Below are positions 44,551-53,976 of a DNA stretch of 64,000 nt, in pieces; the stretch's first letter is position 1, and each line of letters begins with the position of its first letter. A program made the position numbers and the translations under genes. Below the pieces are notes generated by a model that saw nothing but the letters and a program-made list of their open reading frames with translations, was not told the DNA's origin and ran no database searches. Origin of the DNA: Alteromonas indica (GTDB lineage Bacteria > Pseudomonadota > Gammaproteobacteria > Enterobacterales > Alteromonadaceae); assembly GCA_003056425.1 (NCBI GenBank), contig PYVY01000006.1, forward strand, positions 1-64,000, given 5' to 3'.

Positions 44551-47514
44551 ATGACAAATACCAAACTTCATCCATTGGCTCGTCAGGTCCGCCAAGCATT
44601 TACAGCCAGCTCGTTGGCATGCTTGTTTACCGCTTTGCCTGCCATGGCGCAACAAACGTCAGACACTGATAGCAGTGATGCTACGCAAGAAGTAGAAGTT
44701 ATCGAAATATCTTACGGTTACAGCGCTGTGGAGAAAACTGATTTAACCGGCGCCATTGCTACAGTTGACCTAGAGGACATAGCAGATTTACCGGCAGGTA
44801 ACATAATGCAAAATTTGCAAGGTAGAGTGCCGGGTTTGCAAATTACTACTAACGGTAATCCTAGTTCTAGCGCCACGGTCAGAATCCGGGGGCAGGGTTT
44901 AGGGCCACTGGGTAACAACGATCCGCTATATATCATAGACGGCATCCCGACCAAGTCTGGACTGCAAGAGATTAACGGCAATGATATAGCTGACGTCCAA
45001 GTTTTACGGGACGCCGCCGCAGCCAGTATTTATGGGGCTCGTTCTGGTAACGGGGTGATTGTTGTTACCACCAAACGCGGATATGACGGATTAGATTTCA
45101 ATTTTCGTTTCAACCAAACGGTTGAAGATTACAACTACGATCTTAACCCGTTAAGCACACAAGAGCGCGGCAACGTTGTGTGGCAAGCCGCAGTAAATGA
45201 TAGAGCGGACCCGAACTCCGCTAGTCCTTTGTATTCTTATGAATGGAATCAGGACTTTAATAATCCGGAATTATATTCAATAACCATACCTGAATATACC
45301 GATCCCCAGGGTGTGCAACGCGCTGCGCAAACCAATTGGTTTGATGAAGTCACCCGAACATCGCTGGTAAGCGACATGAATTTTTCGGTATCTGGCGGCA
45401 GTGAGCGCGCTCAATTTTATGCCTCATTGGGATATTATGACGCAGAAGGTATTGTGGATGGGTCTAAGTTTGAACGCCTTTCATTTCGTGTAAATTCAGA
45501 GTTCGACATCATTGAGAATAAACTGAAAGTAGGGCAGACCTTTCTTGTCACCGATCAGAAAGCAAACCTTATAAATGATATGGCTGGGCAAATTTTAGGC
45601 TTGTCTATTGAGCAGCAATCTATCGTTCCAGTCTATAACGATGTTGGAGGATGGGGCGGCCCGGTGCCCGGCATAACTGACCGCGATAATCCGGTAAGGC
45701 TTATAGAACAAAACCGGGATAATGATCATACTTATAATAAAGTAATGGCCAGTTTTTATACTGAATATGAGCCTATTGAAGACTTAATTCTACGCGGTAC
45801 TGTGGCTTTGGATTATGGCCAATTTTACTTTAGAAATTTTCGTCGAGCATTTAATGCCGGCTCGTTAAGTGCTAACGACCGCCTCTCCGTTGAAGACAAC
45901 TTCAATCAAAGCATTATAACCAGTGCTACTGCTGCGTATAAATGGCAACCTGATGAAAACCACAAATTTAACTTTTTAGCAGGTATTGAGCAGATTGACT
46001 ATAAGCGAGAACTATCAAGAGGGATAGGTTCTGGCTTTGCTTCAGATGATCGTGCCTTTGCATATCTTTCGCAGGCCACATCAGATGTCAGAGTTGAAGG
46101 GGAAGGGGAAACCTGGGCGCTGGACTCGCAATTCGCCCGGATTGATTACAACTATAACAATCGCTATTTAGCATCCTTTACCATTCGCCGCGATGGTTCT
46201 TCGCGTTTTGGTGAAAATAATGAGTACGGTAATTTTCCGGCGGCTTCTTTAGGATGGGTAGTGAGCAATGAAGACTTTTTTGATATCAGCGCCATAAATA
46301 CCCTTAAAGTGAGAGCGAGTATCGGTGAAACGGGTAACCAAGAGATTGCGACAAATGCTACCTTTACTACCTATGTTCCACGTTATGCCACCCAATCACT
46401 ATTCACAGATCAACAGGACGAGGGGACTGCTTATGATATCAGCGGTAATAATAGCGGAACATTACCTTCGGGATTTGTAAAAGCGCAAACGGGCAATCCG
46501 GATTTAAAATGGGAAACCTCTACCCAAACCAATATCGGGGTTGATGTTGAGCTATTAGATGGCGAAATCTACGCAAGCCTTGATTGGTTCAAAAAAGAGA
46601 CCCGGGATATCCTGACATTAACTCAGCCAATCGCGACCCTGGGAGAAGGTGCACAGAAATGGGTGAATGGGGGCACCATCGAAAATGAAGGCTATGAATT
46701 GGTTGTTGGCTTTGATAAATGGGTCAAGCCAGATTTTCTGGCCGACGAGCTTCAGATTGATATCAACTTCAATCTTTCTACCGCACAAAACACCGTGACA
46801 TCATTACCTGAGGATGTCGTCAATTCGTTTGGGGGAAATGGTCAGGATAAAACTATCTTGGGTAAGTCTATTAATTCAGTGTTTGGCTATGTGGCTGATG
46901 GCTTGTTTCAAAGTTCTGCTGAAGTAAGTGAGCATGCTATACAAACCGGCGCGGCGCCTGGGCGCATTCGTTTTAAAGACTTGGATGGTAATGGCGTTAT
47001 CAACGAAAACGACCAAGACTTTTTTGCGGATACTGATCCCAGTTATATTTATGGGATGAACTTTACTTTTCGTTACCAGGCATGGGACTTCAACATGTTC
47101 TGGCAAGGCGTAAAAGGGGGCCAGATTCGAAATAACTGGCGTCTGTTTACCGACTTTACATCACTAAACATCGGTTCAAATTATGGTTCGCGCACGCTGG
47201 ATGCGTGGTCACCCACTAATACTGATAGCGATGTTCCTGCCTTAACGCTCATCGACAACAACGGGGAAGGGCGACAATCAAGTTTCTTTTGGGAAGAAGG
47301 CACTTACTTAAAACTACGTAACATTAGCGTGGGATACACGCCGTCCTTAGATTTTATTGAGCGCTTTGGTCTTAGCGATGCGCGAATTTATTTACAGGGT
47401 CAAAACCTTCTTACTGTTACCCCATCCGGTACCTTAAGCCAAGATCCAGAGACGCCAAACGAGGTATTTCCCGTTCCGCGCCGCATCACCGTCGGTCTGG
47501 AATTGTCGTTCTAA
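44551..47514 (+). CDS. SusC/RagA-like TonB-dependent outer-membrane transporter
   Basis: 987 residues from the ATG at 44551. A signal peptide (cut near PAMAQQ) is followed by VEVIEISYGYSAVEKTDLTG and a plug domain with the SusC/RagA signs LQGRVPGLQITTNG, VRIRGQG, NNDPLYIIDGIP and DAAAASIYGARSGNGVIVVT. The long barrel ends RRITVGLELSF. With the SusD-like lipoprotein it would bind and import oligosaccharides, here most likely fructans given the GH32 gene downstream. No carboxypeptidase-like N-terminal extension is apparent. SusC proteins are typical of Bacteroidota and less usual in Gammaproteobacteria. Confidence 0.93.
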   Translation: MTNTKLHPLARQVRQAFTASSLACLFTALPAMAQQTSDTDSSDATQEVEVIEISYGYSAVEKTDLTGAIATVDLEDIADLPAGNIMQNLQGRVPGLQITTNGNPSSSATVRIRGQGLGPLGNNDPLYIIDGIPTKSGLQEINGNDIADVQVLRDAAAASIYGARSGNGVIVVTTKRGYDGLDFNFRFNQTVEDYNYDLNPLSTQERGNVVWQAAVNDRADPNSASPLYSYEWNQDFNNPELYSITIPEYTDPQGVQRAAQTNWFDEVTRTSLVSDMNFSVSGGSERAQFYASLGYYDAEGIVDGSKFERLSFRVNSEFDIIENKLKVGQTFLVTDQKANLINDMAGQILGLSIEQQSIVPVYNDVGGWGGPVPGITDRDNPVRLIEQNRDNDHTYNKVMASFYTEYEPIEDLILRGTVALDYGQFYFRNFRRAFNAGSLSANDRLSVEDNFNQSIITSATAAYKWQPDENHKFNFLAGIEQIDYKRELSRGIGSGFASDDRAFAYLSQATSDVRVEGEGETWALDSQFARIDYNYNNRYLASFTIRRDGSSRFGENNEYGNFPAASLGWVVSNEDFFDISAINTLKVRASIGETGNQEIATNATFTTYVPRYATQSLFTDQQDEGTAYDISGNNSGTLPSGFVKAQTGNPDLKWETSTQTNIGVDVELLDGEIYASLDWFKKETRDILTLTQPIATLGEGAQKWVNGGTIENEGYELVVGFDKWVKPDFLADELQIDINFNLSTAQNTVTSLPEDVVNSFGGNGQDKTILGKSINSVFGYVADGLFQSSAEVSEHAIQTGAAPGRIRFKDLDGNGVINENDQDFFADTDPSYIYGMNFTFRYQAWDFNMFWQGVKGGQIRNNWRLFTDFTSLNIGSNYGSRTLDAWSPTNTDSDVPALTLIDNNGEGRQSSFFWEEGTYLKLRNISVGYTPSLDFIERFGLSDARIYLQGQNLLTVTPSGTLSQDPETPNEVFPVPRRITVGLELSF

Positions 47515-47540
47515 GCGCATTTAAGCACAGGTTTAAAATT

Positions 47541-49256
47541 ATGAAACAACTTACAAAGCTATTGGTTATTGGTCTTACTGCGATATCTGTTACTTCCTGT
47601 GGGGGGAGTGATGAACTGAACACCGAACCCCAGGCAGTGCTGACCGAAGATCAGGTGTCCACTGCACAGAATATTGACTCTCTCGTCATTGCCACGTATT
47701 CCTATTTAGGGAACGATCATTACACCGCTCCTAACTATTTATGGCCTACCGGGGACCTTAGAGGAGGGGATGCGCATAAGGGAGGCAATGGTCCTTCAGA
47801 TATTTTTGCCTACCACGCCCTATCTATGTTTGATCCTATCGTTCCGGATATGGAATCGTTCCCACCTGATCTTATAGATTTAAATAACAAAAAATGGGTA
47901 CGTAACTATACTGGAATTTCCCGTGCAAATTCTGCCTTACAGGTTATTGCTGAAACGCCCGCTGACGCCTTGCCAGAAGGTAACGAAAAAGCTGCTGAAC
48001 TCCGATTTATCCGGGCAATTTTTTATTTCGACTTAAAAATTCACCATAAACATATTCCGTGGATTGACGAAACAATGACGCAGGTTGAAGTGGAATCTGC
48101 GTCTAATCACGATTTGTCCGATCAGGCGTTATGGGACAAGATTGCAGCAGATTTTCGTTTTGCTTCGGACAACCTTCCAGTAGAGCAAAGTGAGATCGGC
48201 AGAGCTTCGGCATTATCCGCAAAAGCTTATCTTGCAAAAACACTGCTTTATCAAGCATATGAACAGGATGAACTGCACAACGTTATCAATATAAATCAGG
48301 ACAAACTGGAAGAAGTGGTTAGTCTGGTAAGCGAAATTGAACAAAGTGGTGTTTACGCTTTAAATGATGATTTTGCAAAAAACTTTCTCGCAGAGTTTGA
48401 AAATAGTCCAGAGTCGGTATTCGCCATTCAACGCTCACTTAATGATGGTTCGCCGGATGGCCGAGGCAGTTGGCCCAGTGCCTTAAATGCGCCGATGGCG
48501 GGGGGCTTTGGCTGTTGTGGATTCCATGTTCCTACCGAAAATTTAGTTAATGCCTTTAAAACCGGGGCTGATGGGTTACCGGACTTCGATGGTTATAACG
48601 ATACCCTCTATAACGCGCAAAGCGATTACGTTGACCCTCGATTGGACCACACTGTAGCGATGGAGGGAAAGCCCTTCAAATATGATCCTGATTTACTGCA
48701 TGGTGGGGATAGCTGGGCCCGTGCACCGGCTATTTATGGCAATTTCACTGGGATGAAAGATTTAGAACATCCCGATTGTGATTGTCGGGGTGAAAACGGA
48801 CCTTTCCCGATATTTTCCCTCAATACTACCCTGATTCGCTATGCCGATGTTTTGTTATGGAAAGCTGAGGCATTAATTGAGCTTAACCGGCTGGATGAAG
48901 CGCGACTTATTATAAACCGTATTCGAGACCGTGCTGCGGCAAGTACCGGACGTTTAAATGAAGCTAGCCTCTATCGTATTGAACCCTATCAAGCATTTGC
49001 AAACCAGCAACAGGCTCGTCAAGCATTACGTTTTGAACGCCGTATAGAGCTTGGGCTGGAAGGTCATCGGTTTTTCGATTTGGTTCGGTGGGGGATAGCC
49101 AAAGAAACGTTAGACGATTATTTTAACGTAGAACGTACGCGTAAGCCTTATCTGGAAGATGCCCATTTTACGAAAAATAAGCATGAATACCTGCCTATCC
49201 CTAATCAACAAATCAATCTAAGCGGCGGTATTTACTTACAGAATCCCGGCTATTAA
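47541..49256 (+). CDS. SusD/RagB-like glycan-binding lipoprotein
   Basis: 571 residues, 26 bases after the susC-like gene. The signal peptide MKQLTKLLVIGLTAISVTSC ends in a lipoprotein Cys. The SusD pattern is clear: YTGISRANSALQVIAETPAD, KAAELRFIRAIFYFDLK and, in the C-terminal part, RYADVLLWKAEALIEL, ARLIINRIRDRA, RFERRIELGLEGHRFFDLVR and EYLPIPNQQINLSGG. It would cap the SusC barrel on the cell surface and hold fructan chains. It is intact and full length for the family. Confidence 0.93.
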   Translation: MKQLTKLLVIGLTAISVTSCGGSDELNTEPQAVLTEDQVSTAQNIDSLVIATYSYLGNDHYTAPNYLWPTGDLRGGDAHKGGNGPSDIFAYHALSMFDPIVPDMESFPPDLIDLNNKKWVRNYTGISRANSALQVIAETPADALPEGNEKAAELRFIRAIFYFDLKIHHKHIPWIDETMTQVEVESASNHDLSDQALWDKIAADFRFASDNLPVEQSEIGRASALSAKAYLAKTLLYQAYEQDELHNVININQDKLEEVVSLVSEIEQSGVYALNDDFAKNFLAEFENSPESVFAIQRSLNDGSPDGRGSWPSALNAPMAGGFGCCGFHVPTENLVNAFKTGADGLPDFDGYNDTLYNAQSDYVDPRLDHTVAMEGKPFKYDPDLLHGGDSWARAPAIYGNFTGMKDLEHPDCDCRGENGPFPIFSLNTTLIRYADVLLWKAEALIELNRLDEARLIINRIRDRAAASTGRLNEASLYRIEPYQAFANQQQARQALRFERRIELGLEGHRFFDLVRWGIAKETLDDYFNVERTRKPYLEDAHFTKNKHEYLPIPNQQINLSGGIYLQNPGY

Positions 49257-49263
49257 TAATTTT

Positions 49264-49284
49264 CGCGGGGAGCGAATCCCCGCG
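49264..49284 (+). terminator. GC-rich hairpin between the SusD-like and MFS genes
   Basis: CGCGGGGA and TCCCCGCG pair perfectly around the 5-base loop GCGAA, eight bases after the SusD-like stop. There is no T tract, so it is more likely an mRNA-stabilising or partial stop element. Either would let the surface proteins be made in excess of the downstream genes. Confidence 0.65.
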
Positions 49285-49309
49285 CAACGATCGAAGGATA
49301 TATATTTTT

Positions 49310-50629
49310 ATGAATAAGATTATTAGCTGGTCGGTCACGGTGGCTGTAGCCGGTTTCCTATTTGGTTTTGACACCGCTGTAATCTCTGGGGCCGACCAAG
49401 CTATTGAAGCATTATGGCAAACATCACCGTTGGTTCATGGACTGTTTGTAATGTCGTCTGCGTTATGGGGAACGGTGCTAGGCGCGCTTTTTGGTAACAA
49501 ACCTTGCGATAAACTAGGAAGAAAAAAGACGCTTATTCTGATTGGTATACTTTATCTGGTATCAGCTTTAGGGTCAGCGATGGCGAACGATCCATATATT
49601 TTCGCCGCATTACGGTTTATCGGTGGCGTTGGTGTGGGTATATCCTCAATTGCTGTACCGGCTTATATTTCTGAAATCGCACCACCGCGCATGCGTGGAA
49701 GACTGGTAGCGATGTATCAGTTTCAAATTGTATTCGGTATTTTAATTGCGTTCCTATCAAACTACCTCTTAGCCGGTGTGATTGTTCAAGACTGGCGTTT
49801 AATGCTGGGGGTTGAAGCTGTGCCAGCTCTTATCTACCTATTAATGGTATTAAAAGCGCCGGAAAGCCCCAGGTGGCTGCTGCTACAAAACAATAATGAA
49901 GCCGAAGCGCGCCGCACCATGGAATCTTTAGGCAGTCTCGACGTAGAGCAAACTATTTTATCAATACGCAGAGACAGCGAACAAAAGCACGAAGGGCGTT
50001 TGTTCAAGCCTCAATATAAGTTACCAATCGCACTGGCTTTTCTCATTGCGGCCTTCAACCAATTATCCGGCATCAACTTCATTATCTATTACGCACCCAG
50101 AGTATTTGATATGGCGGGTCTGGATGCTAGTACAGCCTTGCTATCTACCGCCGGTGTAGGTTTGGTGAATCTTATCTTCACCATGATCGGCGTTAGTCTT
50201 ATCGATAAGTATGGTCGCCGGGCATTAATGTATGTGGGCTCGTTTGGTTATTTGCTTTCCCTTTGTACAGTAACCTGGGCTTTTTCTACGCAGGCAGCAG
50301 GCGCTGTGGTAGTCGGTGCCATATTCGTTTTCATCGCTTCCCATGCAATAGGTCAGGGGGCGGTAATTTGGGTATTTATAGCCGAAATATTTCCCAACGC
50401 GGTGCGTTCCAAAGGCCAGTCTCTGGGAAGCGGCACACACTGGGTATTTGCCGCATTGATCGCGTTATTCATGCCTTATGTTTTAGAGGCCTTCAGCGCG
50501 ACTCAAGTATTTGGATTTTTCGCTTTTGCAATGTTTTTGCAGTTATTGTTTGTGCGTTTTTTGATGCCGGAAACCAAAGGCCGTTCGCTAGAAGAAGTAT
50601 CCGCAGCATTGTCGAATAAAGGACTCTAA
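49310..50629 (+). CDS. MFS sugar porter (sugar:H+ symporter type)
   Basis: 439 residues with 12 membrane helices. Family signs are GFDTAVISGA at helix 1, DKLGRKKTL (loop 2-3 motif), PAYISEIAPPRMRGRLVAMYQ, PESPRWLL, NQLSGINFIIYYAP at helix 7, DKYGRR and PETKGRSLEEV at the end. These mark the sugar porter family (XylE/GLUT-like). It probably brings fructose or another monosaccharide released from fructan across the inner membrane. It sits in the operon between the SusD-like and GH32 genes. Confidence 0.92.
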   Translation: MNKIISWSVTVAVAGFLFGFDTAVISGADQAIEALWQTSPLVHGLFVMSSALWGTVLGALFGNKPCDKLGRKKTLILIGILYLVSALGSAMANDPYIFAALRFIGGVGVGISSIAVPAYISEIAPPRMRGRLVAMYQFQIVFGILIAFLSNYLLAGVIVQDWRLMLGVEAVPALIYLLMVLKAPESPRWLLLQNNNEAEARRTMESLGSLDVEQTILSIRRDSEQKHEGRLFKPQYKLPIALAFLIAAFNQLSGINFIIYYAPRVFDMAGLDASTALLSTAGVGLVNLIFTMIGVSLIDKYGRRALMYVGSFGYLLSLCTVTWAFSTQAAGAVVVGAIFVFIASHAIGQGAVIWVFIAEIFPNAVRSKGQSLGSGTHWVFAALIALFMPYVLEAFSATQVFGFFAFAMFLQLLFVRFLMPETKGRSLEEVSAALSNKGL

Positions 50630-50633
50630 AAGA

Positions 50634-52715
50634 ATGAAATTAATAACCAGTGTTTTCCTATCTTCAGCTTTAATCGGATGTTCAATGAGTAATATTAGTT
50701 CAGCTCCCGCCTCTTCGGCATCAGAGTCCGTCGCTTCCAGAAATGAATCTTTTCGACCGCAGGTCCATTTTTCTCCTAAAGAGAAATGGATGAATGACCC
50801 CAACGGGATGTTTTTTCTTAATGGAGAATATCATCTTTTTTTCCAGCATAATCCCGATGATTCTGTATGGGGGCCAATGCATTGGGGCCATGCAGTGAGC
50901 AAGGATTTGTTACACTGGGAGGAACTTCCGATAGCCCTTTACCCTGACGAGCAGGGCACGATATTTTCCGGCAGCGCTGTTGTTGATTGGAACAATACCA
51001 GTGGTTTAGGCACCGTTGATAATCCACCTATCGTTGCATTGTATACCTATCACAATGCTGAAAAAGAAGCGCAGGGACGCGACGATTATCAAACCCAGGC
51101 TATGGCCTACAGCCTGGATCAAGGTCGAACGTGGAAAAAACACAGTAACAATCCGGTTATCGAAAACCCTGGTATCGCCGACTTTAGAGATCCTAAAGTA
51201 TTGTGGCATGCTGATTCAAACAAGTGGATTATGGCTTTGGCGCAAAAAGACCATATCGGCTTTTACAGTTCGCCTAATCTTATTGATTGGACAGCCGAAA
51301 GTACATTTGGGAAGGACGTAGGAGACCATGGCGGTGTATGGGAATGTCCGGAACTTCTGCTGCTACCAGTGGAAGGAAGTGACGAAGAACGGTACGTTTT
51401 ACTGGTGAGTATTTCGCCCGGAGGGCCTAATGGTGGCTCTGCTACACAGTATTTTGTGGGCGATTTTGATGGCAAAAATTTCACCTTGGATAAAACCATG
51501 AAAGCCACACTAGCCCCTACAGAAGCGACGTTTCCCAGTGGTCAGGTGTTTGAAAATTTCGAATCGACGTTATCCGGTTGGAACGTAACAGGCGAGGCCT
51601 TCACGTCTTCACCTGTTAATGGCGGATATCCTGGCCAGCCCGCGCCTGAGGGGTACCAAGGGGCAGGATTAATCAATAGTTTTGCTGACAAAGATCTGGC
51701 CACCGGTACATTAGTTTCGCCTGAATTTACTATTAATCAACCCTATATTAATTTTCGCATCGGAGGGGGTAATCTGCCTGGCGAGGTGGGTATACAGCTA
51801 CTGGTAGACAATAAAGTAGTAAAAACCGAGACCGGAAAAAATACTGAACAACTCACCTTTGCCAGCTGGAACGTACAGCAGTGGGCGGGAAAAACGGCAA
51901 CATTGCAGATTATCGATGAAGCTTCCGGGAGCTGGGGGCATACCTATATTGACGATATAGTATTCGCTGGCCAGCCGGCTACCAATCGGGCCGAGCCGGC
52001 TATCTGGCTTGATTATGGGACCGATAATTACGCCGGTGTGACGTTTTTCACATCTCCTTCCAGTAATGAGCAGCGCCGAATTTTTATGGGGTGGATGAGC
52101 AACTGGCTGTATGCAAATGAGGTTCCTACGCAGCAGTGGCGAAGTGCTATGACTTTACCGCGTACATTGCATTTAACTAAAACTGGCCAGGGCCTCAGAC
52201 TACAAAATCGACTTATCGCTGAAGTAGACCAATTGGCTGAAGAATCTGTCACAAAGACAAAAATGAAGGCGGGCGAATCTATAAGCCTGGGTTCGGAAGA
52301 TACCACTGGCAGGGAAGCGGCGTTACGTTACCGGTTTAAGATCGCATCTCAAGCGTCGGAAAAAACCTTATTGTCCCTTGAAAATGACTCTGGTGAAGCC
52401 GTGTTTTTAACCATTGATACCAACAATGCCGAGGTGTTTTTTGATAGACGACAATCCGGCAGGATTGATTTTAGTGACGAGTTTGCCACCATCCAACATG
52501 CCCCCCTCGTCACCACCCAAACCGATGAGGACATTGAAGTAGTGCTGGTGGTCGACCGATCTTCAGTTGAACTGTTTATCGATAATGGCACGACAGTGAT
52601 GACAATGTTGGTGTTTCCCACGGCTGTTTACAATACGCTGCAGCTGGACGCTAAAAGTAGCAGCGTAAGCCAGTTATCCATAGAACGCCTTGCTTCTATA
52701 TGGGCTGATGAATAA
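50634..52715 (+). CDS. GH32 fructan hydrolase lipoprotein with an inserted domain
   Basis: 693 residues with lipobox LIGC in MKLITSVFLSSALIGC. The five-blade GH32 propeller has the nucleophile Asp in WMNDPNGM, RDPKVLWH (transition-state Asp) and WECPELLLL (acid/base Glu), and a C-terminal beta-sandwich (about 530-690). An extra stretch of about 150 residues (about 298-450, from FPSGQVFENF to YIDDIVFAGQ) interrupts the propeller and looks like a beta-sandwich carbohydrate-binding module. It probably releases fructose from levan, inulin or sucrose in the periplasm or at the surface. It starts four bases after the MFS gene. Confidence 0.93.
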   Translation: MKLITSVFLSSALIGCSMSNISSAPASSASESVASRNESFRPQVHFSPKEKWMNDPNGMFFLNGEYHLFFQHNPDDSVWGPMHWGHAVSKDLLHWEELPIALYPDEQGTIFSGSAVVDWNNTSGLGTVDNPPIVALYTYHNAEKEAQGRDDYQTQAMAYSLDQGRTWKKHSNNPVIENPGIADFRDPKVLWHADSNKWIMALAQKDHIGFYSSPNLIDWTAESTFGKDVGDHGGVWECPELLLLPVEGSDEERYVLLVSISPGGPNGGSATQYFVGDFDGKNFTLDKTMKATLAPTEATFPSGQVFENFESTLSGWNVTGEAFTSSPVNGGYPGQPAPEGYQGAGLINSFADKDLATGTLVSPEFTINQPYINFRIGGGNLPGEVGIQLLVDNKVVKTETGKNTEQLTFASWNVQQWAGKTATLQIIDEASGSWGHTYIDDIVFAGQPATNRAEPAIWLDYGTDNYAGVTFFTSPSSNEQRRIFMGWMSNWLYANEVPTQQWRSAMTLPRTLHLTKTGQGLRLQNRLIAEVDQLAEESVTKTKMKAGESISLGSEDTTGREAALRYRFKIASQASEKTLLSLENDSGEAVFLTIDTNNAEVFFDRRQSGRIDFSDEFATIQHAPLVTTQTDEDIEVVLVVDRSSVELFIDNGTTVMTMLVFPTAVYNTLQLDAKSSSVSQLSIERLASIWADE

Positions 52716-53976
52716 AGCCATAGTGGGTAAACCCGATAGCATTCAAAAAATAGCGACAACGGCCTATTGGTCGTCGTCGCTAACCCTTTTTGCCTTTTTC
52801 ATCACCTGGTCATTTTGTTTTTCGCTATTCCCATTATGGCTAAGCCAAACACTTCAATTAAATGGTAAAGATATTGGTACCATCTTCGGTGCTAACGCTT
52901 TAGCAGCGTTAATCATTATGCCCTTTTACGGCGTAATCCAGGATCGCCTTGGCACCCAGAAACAACTGCTAGTGCTAGTAGGAGGGCTATTGGTTATTAC
53001 CGGCCCATTCTTTGAGTTGGTTTACCGTCCGCTACTGGATAGGTATTTTATAGTCGGGGTGGTGGTCGGGGCTGTTTATTTCGCCCTCACCTTTGGGGCG
53101 GCGGTGGGCACGCTTGAAGCGCTAATCGAAAGGATAGTAAGACAGCATGCAGTAGAATTCGGTAAAGCCCGGCTGTGGGGCTCGCTTGGTTGGGCGTGCG
53201 CCAGCTTCGTGGCAGGAAATCTGTTCAACGTCAATCCAGAGCTAAACTTTTGGCTTGCCAGTTTAACCGGTATAGGCTTTTTAATATGTTTAATCTGGCT
53301 ACCTTCCCTGCTTATCCAGGTTGGGCCCACTATTTCTACGAAAGTGACATTTACCGAGCTTATAGGCGTGTTTAGTTTACCTGCCTTCTGGCGTCTGAGC
53401 CTGTACGTGATGGGGGTATCGTGTATCTATCAAATTTATGAACAGCAGTTCCCGATTTATTTTGCCTCCTTTTTTGCAGATATCGCTCAAGGAAACCGGT
53501 TTTACGGTTACCTGAATTCCTTTCAGGTGTTTTTGGAAGCAGGACTGATGTTTCTTGCTCCAGCAATTGTAAACCGTATAGGAGCTAAAAATGGTCTGTT
53601 ATTAAGTGGCCTGGTCATGGTGGTCAGAATGGCCATGTCGGGCTTAGCCGACGGACCGATACTCATTTCACTATTAAAACTACTTCATGCGCTAGAACTG
53701 CCTATCCTCTTGGTAGCCATATTTAAATATATCGTTTTGCACTTTGACGCGCGGCTTTCTGCCACTATCTACCTGGTTGGTTTTAATGTATTTATGCAAG
53801 TCGTTACCACCGCTCTGTCTTCACAGGTAGGGGAACTTTACGACACATTCGGCTTTGCCGAAGCGTATTTATTATTGGCTGGGGTTGTAGCCACCAATTT
53901 GTTGATTTCTATGTGGCTATTGGACGAAAAGCCTTGTCTGGAAAGGCTTAAGTCTGTTAGTAGGAGTGCCGACTAA
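52708..53976 (+). CDS. LacY/CscB-type oligosaccharide:H+ symporter
   Basis: 422 residues from the ATG at 52708, which overlaps the GH32 stop by eight bases. It has 12 membrane helices and the LacY-family pattern: YWSSSLTLFAFFITWSFCFS at helix 1, GTIFGANALAALIIMPFYG, GKARLWGSLGWACASFVAG at helix 5, and YEQQFPIYF in the second half. Closest in type to sucrose permease CscB, so it probably imports sucrose or short fructo-oligosaccharides. With the other MFS protein, the locus has two inner-membrane sugar routes. Its end overlaps the convergent LacI gene by 20 bases. Confidence 0.88.
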   Translation: MNKAIVGKPDSIQKIATTAYWSSSLTLFAFFITWSFCFSLFPLWLSQTLQLNGKDIGTIFGANALAALIIMPFYGVIQDRLGTQKQLLVLVGGLLVITGPFFELVYRPLLDRYFIVGVVVGAVYFALTFGAAVGTLEALIERIVRQHAVEFGKARLWGSLGWACASFVAGNLFNVNPELNFWLASLTGIGFLICLIWLPSLLIQVGPTISTKVTFTELIGVFSLPAFWRLSLYVMGVSCIYQIYEQQFPIYFASFFADIAQGNRFYGYLNSFQVFLEAGLMFLAPAIVNRIGAKNGLLLSGLVMVVRMAMSGLADGPILISLLKLLHALELPILLVAIFKYIVLHFDARLSATIYLVGFNVFMQVVTTALSSQVGELYDTFGFAEAYLLLAGVVATNLLISMWLLDEKPCLERLKSVSRSAD

